DNA of 35,645 nt from Entrophospora sp. SA101 (GCA_958430865.1 CAUDNR010001114.1:27228-62872), one strand, 5' to 3'; shown: positions 1 through 10,844, counted from the first letter of the stretch. The notes: a model not told the origin generated them from the sequence alone. Made by a program: numbers and translations.

Positions 1-57
1 AAATGAAAATGAATGATTTGAAATAAAACAAATGGTTCAAAATGAATGATTCAAAAT

Positions 58-189
58 CAGTGTTCCATGTTGCAATCCAAAAAAGGAAACAAAATGTTGT
101 AAAGGTGGTTGCAACCAGCAGTTGCAATCATTTTTATATGACACAAAGATGGTAGCAACCATCATCAAAAGTTGCAGCCAGTATCCTTA
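58..189. mobile_element. MITE copy, CAGTG-terminated family (left copy)
   Basis: This is a 132-bp unit rich in TTGCAACC-type palindromic words. It matches the reverse complement of 10290-10422 with about six substitutions and one 1-base indel. All six substitutions are transitions. It starts CAGTGTTCC, as hAT-type elements often do. Unlike the right copy, no 8-bp target duplication is visible here, so this copy may be older or truncated. Confidence 0.6.
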
Positions 190-379
190 TTATCACCTAA
201 TTTTAAAACAGAGTCCTCATACCAATTTTCGATGAATATTTATTTGATAATTATGGAGGAGATAGAATTTGAATTCTGTCAATTTTTTATTAGAATCTGC
301 ATAAATTTTCAAAATTTAGCCAATAAAATTTGAGAAAATTGTTGTGATGAAAAAATCTACATATTAATTTTTATATGAG

Positions 380-762
380 ACAGTGCAAAGCGCTTAGTCC
401 CCACAACTTTTATTGGTCAAAGACCTTTCTCTACAAAATTGCATCTTCATTTTGTTGATATGTCATGTTGTTGTGGAGGAATTAAGCCTCAAAGTTGTGC
501 AAGTTTAACAAATTTACTATGTTAACCTCCCAAAGTGATATGTTATACATATTAAAAATGAACAAGGTTGATCTTTTACTGTATGAAAAAAACTGAGAAC
601 ACAACATGGTAAGTGGCTTTATTTTTTTTACATATTACACAATCAATGCATATGAACAAATTGTTGATTATAATTGGTATATTATTGCATCTTTGATTGT
701 AAATTTTTCTCAAAATTGATGCTGTAGTGCAGAAAGTTGTAAGGACTAAGTATCTTGCATTA
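380..762. mobile_element. Probable MITE with imperfect terminal inverted repeats
   Basis: The segment near 384-411 (core CTTAGTCCCCACAACTTT) is repeated inverted at about 732-760, where the reverse complement reads CTTAGTCCTTACAACTTT. Outside the arms lie TATATGAG and TATATGAT, a 7/8 match consistent with an 8-bp target duplication. No coding sequence is visible between the arms. The exact ends are uncertain. Confidence 0.45.
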
Positions 763-888
763 TATATGATTTTGATTTGCATAGTTGACCAAATCATGTT
801 ACATTCATTGTCTATATGATATATTTTTGCTAAATAAGGTGAAGCACTGATCATGCTACATAATAAGAAATAATTCGTGTATTGTGAC

Positions 889-1081
889 AGGAACCCGCAA
901 ACTATATAGATAGGTTACTGCCAAAGCTGGGTCAAATCTCATAGTAAAAGACCTAATAATTTTACTATTAGAAAATGCAATGTTGGTGAAAAATTACCAA
1001 ATTTGGAAAGATTGTCGCCAATCACAGTGTGGGTATCAAACCGTGATTTTGTATATACATATGTAAAGTTTGCGGGGTCCT
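889..1081. mobile_element. hAT-type MITE A (TIR AGGAMCCCGCAAACT)
   Basis: A 193-bp non-coding element. The 15-bp terminal inverted repeats agree at 14 of 15 positions (AGGAACCCGCAAACT against AGGACCCCGCAAACT). It is flanked by ATTGTGAC (881-888) and ATCGTGAC (1082-1089), an 8-bp target duplication with one transition. An 8-bp duplication is typical of the hAT superfamily. MITE B abuts it on the right. Confidence 0.78.
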
Positions 1082-1089
1082 ATCGTGAC

Positions 1090-1187
1090 CAGTGTTGGAA
1101 ATTCAGGGTGCGCATAATGCGGTATTAACCAATTATGGAAACCGTTTGCATATAATTTCCATATTTGGTTGGTACGAACAATCACTG
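1090..1187. mobile_element. hAT-type MITE B (CAGTG...CACTG)
   Basis: A 98-bp element with CAGTG/CACTG ends. It is flanked by ATCGTGAC (1082-1089) and ATTGTGAC (1188-1195). The left flank is the same 8 bases that close MITE A, so three copies of the target word alternate with two elements. Its start CAGTGTTGGAAATTC resembles the start of the element at 10127 (CAGTGTTGAAAATTC), so the two probably belong to one family. Confidence 0.72.
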
Positions 1188-1195
1188 ATTGTGAC

Positions 1196-1534
1196 ACGCC
1201 AAATTTTCGTTAGTTAATATTAATTCAAAAAAAAAATTGAACAATTTATATTTTCAGATCAATCATAAATATATAAGCTAATAATAATATATAAACGTAG
1301 AATATAAAAAATATCAATTTTAAAATGTATGCTAAATAATAAATTCAAATGGTAATTTTTATCAGAACGAATCATAAATATAAGTGTAGATTTTTTGTGA
1401 AACAAAAAAAAGCATTTTTCCTTTTTTTCCTTTACGAAAAAAAAATTATTTTAACAAAAATTATTTTTCTCAAAAAGCGATTATATTTGTAAAACTTTTA
1501 CTTGTATATCTTTTCGTTTAAAATAAGAAAAAAT
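1196..1534. other. AT-rich intergenic stretch upstream of the bromodomain-kinase gene
   Basis: AT-rich sequence with poly-A/T runs. I see no open frame or inverted repeat with matching flanks. It probably contains the promoter and 5' untranslated region of the gene starting at 1535, but I recognise no specific site. Confidence 0.4.
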
Positions 1535-4500
1535 ATGACACCAATTGAAAAAACAAGCGGTCCAAAAATATCAGCTGGTAATTTGATTTACTTGTCTATA
1601 TTATCTTGACAATTTGAAAATTGTTCGTGTTTTGTCCAATTATCACCAATTAATATAGATCATTCATTTCAACATCACTAACTAATACTGCTGCTGCTTT
1701 GTTTCTATTGCTAATTTTAAAAAACCTCCTCTAGATGCTACTGCTACTTCCTCATTAAGAGGAAATTCCAATTCACAAGCATCTACAAATGCATCGATTT
1801 TCAAATCTGAAAATAAATCAACTCGTTCACCAGGTTTGTCAATAAATTTTTTAAAAATGATTATGGGACCGATAATGAGCTTTTTATAAACTTTGTTGAT
1901 CAAATTTTATATTTTTAATCAATATTTCAAATCTAGTTCATAGGATTAATCATCAAAACAAGTCAAAAATCACCAAATCGACCAAAGGCCCTATTAACAG
2001 AATAAAAAGAACCTACGAAAAAACAACAGATATATCAAATCAAGCAGAGATATCAATATTATTAGATGATGATAATAACATAATGAATATTGAAACTGCT
2101 GATAACACCGTTAATACTACTTTTAATAATAATATAAATGATCTTGATATTAATAATTATGATAAAAATAAGAATATTGTTGAGATTAAAAAAAAACCAC
2201 CATTCCCAACAAGAAATTTTGTTCAAAATCAATCAAAAGATAATTCAACTGATTTTATTCCTGAACAACCTATTTCAGGAAAAAAACGTGCATTGCCGCC
2301 GGAATCATCAAAATTTGGCTTTTTACCTCTAGATACATTCATAAAAGAAGAAAAACCACGAAAACCACGAACAAAAAAAACCAAATCCTTGAAATCCGAA
2401 TCATCATTATCATTGTATCCATTTATAACATCTCAGACATCTTCACAACAACATTCAACTTTAATGCCAACTTCTTCCCTACTGCTACAACACAATAAAA
2501 AACAATCACAACAAATACCATCTTCATCTCTGTCTCGTTTAACTCTAGAAACCTCACAACTATTATCAGCCTCATATTTACCTTTATCATTGAAAAATCA
2601 AGAAGGCTTGTTACTTGAAAATTCTCACAGAACTAAACGTGTAAGAAAGCAGTTTCATGTTGAATCAATGTCTGCCGAGCCATCTATCTTGACCGAAGAT
2701 GGTTTTTGGATTCCGACGGACAAAAAGAAAACTTCTGCAACAGAGTTAAAAGTATATTACGACACTTGTGTAAAAAAACTTCCTGACGCCACTCGATCAG
2801 AATTATTGAAGCTTGGCACATTAATTCTCGATAGACTCTTGGCACAAGGGTTTTCTAAACCTTTTGTAAATCCTGAGTCTGAGTCTGCAATAATATACAG
2901 AGAGTATATTCATAGACTGATGGATCTAAATACTCTTGAATCTAATTTATGGTCAGGAAAATATCGAAATCCCACAGAAATGTTAAGAGATCTTTTTCAG
3001 ATAATGTTCAACGCTTTTATATTCCATGAACAAAATGGTGAAATATATAAAGATGCAAATTTGATGAAGGATTTTATCAAGGAAATGTTGGATCCATTCA
3101 GGTATTTATTATTCATTTGTCACTTATTATTATAACATAGGTCAATTAATAATCATTTATATTTGTATGTATGGATGTATGTATGTATAGTAAAGGGGAT
3201 ATCAAATCATGTTTATCAAAATTTGAAATGAAATCACCACATGATGAATTTCAATCGATTCATATCAATGACTTCAATCCTGAAAGGTAAAATTATTGAT
3301 ACAATATAAAATAAATTTTATTTTTAAAAAAATAAATAATAATCACTACCACACACACGCACACATATATAAATATATAATGATTTTTTTTTAATGTGCA
3401 TACAAAAAAAAATAGCAAACTATACCTTATGCCTATATTTGAGTTTCGTCACAAAAACAAAAAATACTCATGTATGAAAACTGAAGCAATCGACAGACTA
3501 ACAACATTTAATAAACCAATTCTTGAACTTTTTGACAATGAAGCTCTTCCTCCAACTCTATTCGATGAAACTGCGGTTACTTGTAACTTTGATCGATTAT
3601 ATATTGCCAACATCCATTCTCAACTATTAAGATCTATTCAAAATGATAATTCCACTCTTCTATTGCTTAAGAATATCAAATGGACTCCAGAAACTAATCA
3701 TTTCAAATGTCAAATAATCAGAGCAAAGCCTTTTGGACGTTTTCACAAATTAGATCAATTGGCCTTTAATGAATTAAGGGATGGTAGATATTGGGTACGT
3801 ATAGCATATTTAAACAAGGTTGAATTGGAGTTTGTTGCAACGAAAAGATTCTATGATTTTTGCATAAGATATCCATTTGAAGTCAGAGAGTATAAAAAAG
3901 ATTGGTTGCCTCTTGATTTTCATAAAAATTTCATACGATTACTTGCTAATTCGTTACAAAATTATAATACTGCCAACACTAGTAATTATAATAAAAATAA
4001 CATTAACAACAAGAATAATAATAATAATAGTGATAGCAATAGCGATATCTATTTCCTACTCGATGACATTCAAAATCATGATGATGCAAATACCATTGTC
4101 TCAACTGATCTTAGCATTGTTACCACTGCTACAACCAATGCTACAACTGATGAAACCATCAATACCTCCACAATTCTTTTAAATTATCAATCAGATTTTG
4201 TCAACAAGAATAGAATGTTAATTGACCCCCAATTATTAGATATTGATAATGATGCTAATTATATGTTGCCATATCATCAAATTACAAATAATAATAACGA
4301 AAATGGTGTTGGAATTGAGATGATGACAGATCCTCAATTGCCAACTGAAAATCAAGTCTCAGCAGATCCTGAATTAATTATCAATGATCTTGAAATATCA
4401 AATAGTAATGATGACGAGGATGATGCCTTTGTTGCATTAATTGACAATTCTCAATATTTGGATATATGGAACAGACTTGTTCAAGGTAAAATTATCAATA

Positions 4501-5861
4501 AATAAATTATTATTGTAAGTGGAGAAGGTAATTTTTAAATGGAATTAATTTTTTTCTAAAAATAAATAAATAGAAGCTGCTGTTCGAAACATTCCAGTGA
4601 TTGACATTATTAGCCTTGATAAAGAAAAAGTTATGAAGGCAGAAGGGTGTTTTAAGAGTGTTTACCATTTAAAAAACAATCAAAATTCTGTTTTGCAATA
4701 TTTTAAAAGGATTAACGATGAAACTTTAGAGGCAAGGTTCAAAGAAGTCGCATTCTGTCTGTAAGTGATTATAGTGTATATACGTGTTTATAATATTTAT
4801 TATTAATGCTTAAATATATTATTTTGGTCATAGTAAAATCATTGGTGCTTCAAATACTGGTCAAATCAAGGCGATTTACAAAAATAAAAATAACCAATTA
4901 GTAGGAATTTCGATGGAAAAGTAATTATTTATAATAATAATTTTTATTTGATATTCTCCTTCTAAAGAATAGTACGATAATCCTTTTTTTTTAAAAAAAA
5001 AATAGATATAAATGTACATTGAAGGAACATTTATTTGATTCAAAGAAAAAATTCACTGGTGGACAAAAATTTAAAATTATTCGTGATTTTGTTAACGGAA
5101 TGAAAGAAATTCATGACGCAGGATTTGCTCATAGAGATTTAAGTGAAGTTAATTTGATGTTGGACGAAAATGATAATCTTGTAGTAATTGATTTTGGCAA
5201 AGCAGAATTTATTGGCCGTGAAGACGCACAAAAGTAAGTTTTCTTAAGTAATTTGTTGTTTTATTTATTGGTTATTGATTATAATTGTTTTTAAATATTA
5301 TTTACAGATGGACAATTAAGACTATACCTGAAGAACGATTAAATATACTTCCTAAAATATTTACAACTCCTGATCATGGCTATAAGCTTTATCGGTAAGT
5401 TATCTATCTAAACTACTCTTATATATATTTTTTCTAAATATGAAGCTGCTTATTTATTAATTTGACTATATAGTTCTGCCGTGACGCTTCCACATAGGAA
5501 TAACGATAAGACCGAATTAAGGAATCCAATTGATCCATTGAAAGAGGATATATATTCAGTTGGCGTTTTGATATGGCGGATATTTTCTGGTCAAGCTCCA
5601 TGGGGTGGCATTCTTGATACCGACTTGAAGGAATTAAGGAAAATAGTTGGTGATGAAAAGTTAATAAGATTCTATATTGAACGACAAGTAATGGGCCAAA
5701 AGTCAAAAGATCTCTTATACATGGCCATAAGATCTTCTCCTAAGGACCGCCATAATATCAATGAACTGTTGACTTTTTTGGATCGTAATAAAGATAAATT
5801 GATTCAAGAGTGGGATGGAACTTCCAGACGTATCAAAAGATCAAAGTGGTATGATGATTAA
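1535..5861 (+). CDS. Bromodomain-like / protein kinase fusion protein
   Basis: Exons: 1535-1577, 1735-1833, 1937-3101, 3191-3286, 3416-4485, 4574-4760, 4834-4920, 5006-5233, 5308-5394 and 5474-5861, giving 1149 residues. All introns are GT-AG and the phases agree. Residues 1 to about 330 are polar and low-complexity, with basic KKP/KPRTKK tracts. Residues about 335-432 resemble the helical part of a bromodomain (RLMDLNTL, then MFNAFIF and GEIYKDA). The position of the acetyl-lysine-binding Asn appears to be His. Residues about 468-650 are an unrecognised globular part, followed by Asn-rich and acidic linkers. Residues about 830-1125 are a kinase domain: candidate Lys K869 in QYFKR, H958-R959-D960 with N965, D978-F979-G980, and helix F at DIYSVGVLIWR. 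The usual Lys after HRDL is Ser, and the glycine loop is weak. It may act as a chromatin-linked kinase (inference). Exons 1-2 are the least certain. Confidence 0.72.
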
Positions 5862-5999
5862 AAATAATCTATATATATGGTTTAAAAGTTATAAAAAGTT
5901 TTGAAAAAATTATATATTAAATAAAGTTTTTATTCTTATTCTCTGAATTAAAAATTTTAATTTATATATTATGTACATATACAAATAAATAACACATTA

Positions 6000-6671
6000 T
6001 TATTCTAATTTATCCAAATGATCTAATCTTGTTAATACAATATTTTTACTTGTTTCCTCAATTTCACCTGTCAAGAAAACTTCGTCAAGAATTGCATAGA
6101 CCTAGTAATAGAATAATACTTTTAGTAAATCCATTTATTTGCATTTCAAGTAATATTTATTTGTACCTTATAAAAATTAAAAACTAAGTCTAATTCACAA
6201 ACATTCCCAAAAAAAGTATCTAAAACTTCAACAAAAAAATGAATCGCTTCTAAATATGATAGTTCGTTATCATTTGCGTCTACACATACACAAAAAAACA
6301 AGCCAGCATATCTGCGATATATAATTTTATAATTTTGAAACTAAAAAATACACACAGACATGTTATTAATATAAAAATATAATTTATTAACATAAAGTGT
6401 CATTTCATATAGTGCATGGATCACCTCTACAAAATTCGATTGATGCTTTTGATCTCTAGGCGCTACGAGTCTATGGACTTCGCCTTTTATCTTATTTTTT
6501 TCCTCATCTTCGTAAGGAACATACCATTTGGATAATCTAGTTTTACCTTGACGATTTTGTACCAAAATAAATCTAATCTATAAGTGAAATGAGAAAAGTT
6601 TTGTGAATTAGAATTTAAATTTAATATTGTAATGTGTATAATGAATAAACAAAAAATATAGTACACACCAT
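6000..6671 (-). CDS. AP-2 clathrin adaptor complex, sigma subunit
   Basis: Exons in transcript order: 6671-6669 (only the ATG), 6577-6425, 6340-6167 and 6101-6000, giving 143 residues. This matches the roughly 142-residue length of AP-2 sigma. Family signatures are almost unbroken: [59 protein letters not shown], and [12 protein letters not shown] before [14 protein letters not shown]. In the AP-2 complex this small chain packs on the alpha subunit and helps bind dileucine cargo signals at the plasma membrane during clathrin endocytosis (family knowledge). YRRYAGL and the extended [17 protein letters not shown] region favour sigma-2 over sigma-1 or sigma-3. The gene is intact and converges on the kinase gene, with about 140 bases between their stops. 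Confidence 0.95.
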
Positions 6672-7055
6672 GGTATAATAAATTATAAATTAAAAAGAGT
6701 GTATTTTTTATAAAATTATGAGAAATATATAGTTTTAACTATATTTAAAAAATTAAAAGTTGGTATTTTACATATTTGTCAACAAAGTTCAAATACTTTA
6801 ATAGGTTAGCGAATTCCTAAGTCAAACTTGCGAATGACTATTTTAAACCACATAACTTCCATAAACGCACAGTGCTAAATACAATAATTTTAACTTACTT
6901 GGTCACAAATGCCTAATGTTAAATTAATATCTATATTAATACACTAAAAGTTGTTAGCCGTAATCACTCTTCGATTTCCGAAATATTTCGATTTGTAGTT
7001 GTATTCCGAGCTGTTTCCGAAATGATTAAATGGGCAACATAGACCTCAAAACTTG
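6672..7055. other. Intergenic spacer between AP-2 sigma and a Tc1-like element
   Basis: An AT-rich 5' flank of the AP-2 sigma gene. It has several short TTTCCGAAAT/CGAAATATTTCG palindromic words around 6975-7025. I see no gene and no bounded repeat. The promoter for the minus-strand gene must lie here, but no individual site is identifiable. Confidence 0.4.
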
Positions 7056-7094
7056 TATGGTGCACCAACTCTTAACCCGACAATAAAATCACTT

Positions 7095-7236
7095 GACTTT
7101 GAAACCTTTCAACTCAACATAGAGACATTTTTTTAGAAGTCCACCAGTAATAATGTTCATTGTGATAAGCTCTACAAAGTTACTGGCTGGTTTATCAAAA
7201 AAAAGTCTCTATGTTGAGTTGAAAGGTTTCAAAGTC
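7095..7236. repeat. Perfect 32-bp inverted repeat (hairpin) inside the Tc1-like element
   Basis: Arms 7095-7126 and 7205-7236 are exact reverse complements over 32 bases, beginning GACTTTGAAACC, with a 78-base loop. The arms are more similar than expected in such decayed surroundings. It may be a small nested MITE or a subterminal structure of the host element. No clear target duplication flanks it. Confidence 0.8.
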
Positions 7237-7281
7237 GGAGTACTTTTATAAGTTATATCTCTTGTGGCGATCACTCCAAAT

Positions 7282-9476
7282 TTAGCATTTAATGTGACGT
7301 ATGTCACGTGATACAAACTTTAAAAAAATTTTTAGTTCGGTTTCAAAAAATTCATTAATATTATCTGGTATCCAACGATGTGATTTATACTTCTTTACTA
7401 CCCACTCAGCAATTCTACCCTCTAAGCCTTTCTCATATGCATCCCATATATCTCCATGACTTTATTGCAAGCTTTCAAATTGTTGTAACAGGAACACTAT
7501 CAAGTACCTCAGGAATTGCTCTCAACAAATCATCATATTTATAAGTGCACCTCCTTCTTGTTTCTCATTTTGCATATCCCCAGTATTTTTCAATAAAATT
7601 GCATTCACAGTGGAACTTTGGATATTTCTCAAATATATGTTTAGCTGCAATTATTGACTCCTCCAGTGCTGATTTCTGCTCTAAAAAATCAAGTTGACAT
7701 GACAAAATTCGTCTTGCACAGCAGTTTTGCCTATTTGGATCCTTTTCCATTTTACCAGAACACTGATCACAGACAAGTCTAATTTTCTCTGCTGGCCATA
7801 ATCCACATTCAGTCAATACCAACTGGATCCCTTTTGGTTCGCCTCTTAACTCAATATCAGCCTCATCACCAAAAACCATCTTTTGAATACATTTCTCTCC
7901 TTCCTTGTTAGTGTACCAACCATCATGCAACTTTGCTTGCTTTTTTGCTGGGCCCAAATTCATTCTTGTGACAATAAGTGCATCTTCTGCCATTGCATTG
8001 TGGTTAGTTGACTGGTCAAAGCAAAAAACTCCAACACATCCAGGGTGCAGCACTTCAAAGATTGGAATTGTTCTATTTACCAGCTTTAAAATTGAAAAGA
8101 AAAGAAAATTATTAGCAGCAGTGAATTGCAATTACTATCATTATTTACCTGCTCAATCATATGTTCTGATTTCCAATAACCATCTGCTTCAATTGAATGC
8201 AATACATGTGCTTTTCTGAACTTAATGTTGGGATTAGATTTCAATTGTTCATCACTCAATTGCAGAGAGCCATGACAAGCACAAATAAAGTCAGACACCA
8301 TTATAGAGTGACCCTGATACTTTTATCACAAGATATCCTCTTCATCTTGCACCCATATCTTCTTTTGTCCTTCATTGGCATAAAAATGGCATTCATCATG
8401 TGTGACCAAGACATGTTCTTTTTCACCAGGCTGAAGTTGTGGTTCAATAATTTCATTCAGTTCATCTCCATTATAATCCTTCATAAGGCATTTATAATTA
8501 AACATTCTCTTTAACCACTCCTTCCTGTATTGAACAACATCTGGGCATTCATGTCCATCATAAAATACTCACTTTCTTTTTTCATCATACTTATACCCCC
8601 ATATATGCATATATTTTCTGCAAGTCTCCTGAAATTTTAACCTTTTTTATGTGCCCAGTAATCTTTGGAAATACTGTTTCTTCAATATGATTCTTTAATT
8701 CTTTGGGAAGGTAACCTTCTGGTTTTTGCTGTTGTAACCATTTTTGACATTCATCAACAAAATCCTCACTATCAAGCAAGCATTCAATTTTTGTATGCTT
8801 TCCCTGTTGATGGATGGGAAGCTTACCATTATGTAAAAAATAATTTCCCAAGTTCTAATACAACATGACATATAGTCATGTTTTCTCCAAAAACTGATTG
8901 CAACCTGCAAACTTGCATCCATTTTTCCCATTCCATCTAAACACAATTGATAATAATGATTTAAACTCAAAAGCTGTATATATTCATAATTATTATAAGA
9001 ATCATCTGATTTAGAGATTTTACAACAGTTATTCAGATCTTTCAAACATGTTTGCAAGTCAGAGAAGAAAAATGAAGATGAAGATGTTAATGATGAAGAT
9101 GTAGATGAAGATATGGGTGTGGGTGTGGGTGTAGATGTTTGGAAAAAGGTATCAATTTTTGCAATTGATTTTGCATGTTCTTTTAATTCTTCTGCTGCTT
9201 TTCTCTTACGCCATTGAGTGGTTCTTGATGTAGAATTATAGTAAACTTATTTATTTTTTAATGCATCTTCTTTCCAGACTAATTCAAGTCTCTTTTCAAT
9301 GTTTTGGAATTCTTGCAAGTCCTCTGTTGATCATTCTTTATCTTCCTCTAAAGCTTCTTGCATTTGGCCATCATTCTCTATCAACTCTTGCTGTTGCTCT
9401 TAAAATCCAGAAAATGTCCATTTTTACTTTGTTGCCTTGCTGACACTTGTTGTTTACAATTATTGGGATGAGGCAT
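7282..9476 (-). pseudogene. DDE transposase (Tc1/IS630-like superfamily), degenerate
   Basis: Reading on the minus strand, the start is near 9476 (MPHPNNCK). Then come a basic TTQWRKRKAAEELKEHAK segment (about 9140-9220), KMDASLQVAISFWRKHDYMS (about 8870-8930) and GKHTKIECLLDSEDFVDECQ. The catalytic core follows. First Asp is in VTHDECHFYANEG (about 8390), second Asp is in FCFDQSTNH (about 8010), and the Glu is in CNFIEKYWGYAK (about 7570). A C-terminal tail, GRIAEWVVKKYKSHRW, runs to about 7350. The frame is broken by shifts near 8610, 8840, 9395 and 7430. In-frame stops lie near 8570, 8325, 7560 and 7475. Several stops are TGA where relatives are expected to carry Arg. It therefore cannot make a full protein. 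The family is abundant in fungal genomes; the assignment rests on motif recognition only. Confidence 0.88.
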
Positions 9477-9871
9477 TTTATATAAAAAAATTAAGGTTAG
9501 TTATTATAACAACTCAACAATTAATATTAATCAATGTTTAAATTCTTATGATTTTTAGGTTAATCTTTAGAATGCATCTGCAGAGAAATTAATTCAATTA
9601 ATTAGGGGACTCTGATATATCACATGATTAATAAGTACATGATTTTTATTGGGTGATTTATTTGTTACACTGCATTTAGGAAATTAAAACATTGTAGGGT
9701 TAAGAGTTGGTGCACCATATTAGATATTCTCAGCATGTAGATCAGGTAGAGTTTATATTAAATTTTCTTGATGCTACCAGCCAAGGTATAGATAAATTTA
9801 CAGTCAAGTATTTTACCCAATCTGGAATTTCTAAATACTGCAATGATTGACGTTCTAATTTACCATGTGAC

Positions 9872-10054
9872 AGCATAGTGGAAATTTGAAATGTTACATT
9901 AATTTTTTATATTGTGTCAACGTAACTTTACAAGCATTCTGGCAATAAAAAGCAAATGATAAACTTGATCTGAACTTGATCTCCAATTTAGAGAAGTTTC
10001 GGGAGCAATGGGCTCTATATAACATTTCGTGTAACAACAAACTTCCACTATTCT
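9872..10054. mobile_element. hAT-type MITE with perfect 8-bp target duplication CATGTGAC
   Basis: CATGTGAC occurs at 9864-9871 and again at 10055-10062. Between them the ends are imperfect inverted repeats: AGCATAGTGGAAATTTG at the left against AGAATAGTGGAAGTTTG as the reverse complement of the right. The 183-bp interior has no coding potential. It is the first of three adjacent hAT-like MITEs. Confidence 0.8.
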
Positions 10055-10126
10055 CATGTGACACCGGAAGAAAAATATGATTGGTTAAATTTTATGCATT
10101 GAAAAAACAATTATAAATGTTAAAGT

Positions 10127-10245
10127 CAGTGTTGAAAATTCAATACCCGCAATGTCCGCGTGTAACATTACACACCAATCAATTTTTTAATTTTTGGAGA
10201 TAGTTTCTAAATTTGTACTAGTTACACAACGAAATTTCAACACTG
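10127..10245. mobile_element. hAT-type MITE with perfect 8-bp target duplication GTTAAAGT
   Basis: GTTAAAGT at 10119-10126 and at 10246-10253 flanks a 119-bp element with ends CAGTGTTGAAAATT and AATTTCAACACTG. Both the 8-bp duplication and the CAGTG terminus fit the hAT superfamily. It resembles MITE B at 1090-1187, so it is probably a second member of that family. Confidence 0.85.
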
Positions 10246-10289
10246 GTTAAAGTTCTTTAATTTTAAATTGCCCGATTCTTTATCATAAT

Positions 10290-10422
10290 TAAGGATACTG
10301 GCTGCAACTTTTGATGATGGTTGCTACCACCTTTGCGTCACATAAAAATGATTGCAACCACTGGTTGCAACCACCTTTACAACCATTTTGTTTCCTTTTT
10401 TGGGTTGCAACATGGAACACTA
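10290..10422. mobile_element. MITE copy with 8-bp target duplication ATCATAAT (right copy)
   Basis: A 133-bp element, inverted relative to 58-189 and about 95 percent identical to it. It is flanked by ATCATAAT at 10282-10289 and 10423-10430. Its ends are weak inverted repeats (TAAGGATACTGGCTGCAAC and TAGTGTTCCATGTTGCAAC, about 12 of 19 matching). The target duplication shows it inserted independently. It is therefore not one end of a 10-kb element. Confidence 0.75.
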
Positions 10423-10844
10423 ATCATAATGATCTATCATCCATTTAATTTGATTTCAATTTGATTTCATTTGGGAATAACCCGTAATTTTATCACTTGA
10501 TAACTTGTCAATTATTTCACAAATACCCCACTATGATTGGTAATGAAAATAAATCATTGATTTCTTTTGATATAATTCCTTGTAAAGAAAACAAAATTAT
10601 CATTATTTTTATTATTTTATTTTTTGCTAACCTTTGTTTGTAAAATGAATAGTGATGTTTTTTAATTAGAAATTTGTCTTTAATAAATATTCTGTATAAA
10701 TTTCATTTATATCAGGAAAATTATTTAAATTATATGGATCCATAAATATATAATTAGTGGTCACATCAGTATATTCATTTTGTGCAAATAAATGTTCTGT
10801 ATTAATATGTATTGGATATAACAAATTCTATATTATTATCATTA

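Larger units (their letters stand above)
7058..9717 (-). mobile_element. Tc1/mariner-like DNA transposon, inactivated
   Basis: A 2660-bp element. Terminal inverted repeats start TGGTGCACCAACTCTTAACC at both ends and run about 27 bases with one mismatch. Both ends are flanked by the dinucleotide TA (7056-7057 and 9718-9719), the target duplication used by the Tc1/mariner/pogo group. It encloses a minus-strand transposase pseudogene covering most of its length, and a hairpin near the left end. The TIRs are better conserved than the reading frame. Confidence 0.9.

Noticed and set aside
1682..1903. Minus-strand 73-codon frame with protein-like composition
   Set aside because: It overlaps plus-strand exon 2 (1735-1833) of the kinase gene. 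That exon's donor, acceptor and phases join correctly to the 1535 start and to the exon at 1937. I found no splice partner or domain on the minus strand.
5434..5706. Minus-strand frame opposite the kinase C-lobe
   Set aside because: Shadow of exon 10 of the kinase gene, which has the helix F motif and correct splice phase.
7905..8514. Plus-strand open frames within the Tc1-like element
   Set aside because: They are antisense shadows of the transposase pseudogene, whose minus-strand frame carries the DDE motifs.
58..10422. A 10.4-kb transposon bounded by 131-bp inverted repeats that had captured the kinase and AP-2 sigma genes
   Set aside because: The right repeat has its own 8-bp target duplication (ATCATAAT at 10282 and 10423), so it is a complete small element. 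The enclosed AP-2 sigma is an ordinary housekeeping gene. The two repeats are independent insertions in opposite orientation.
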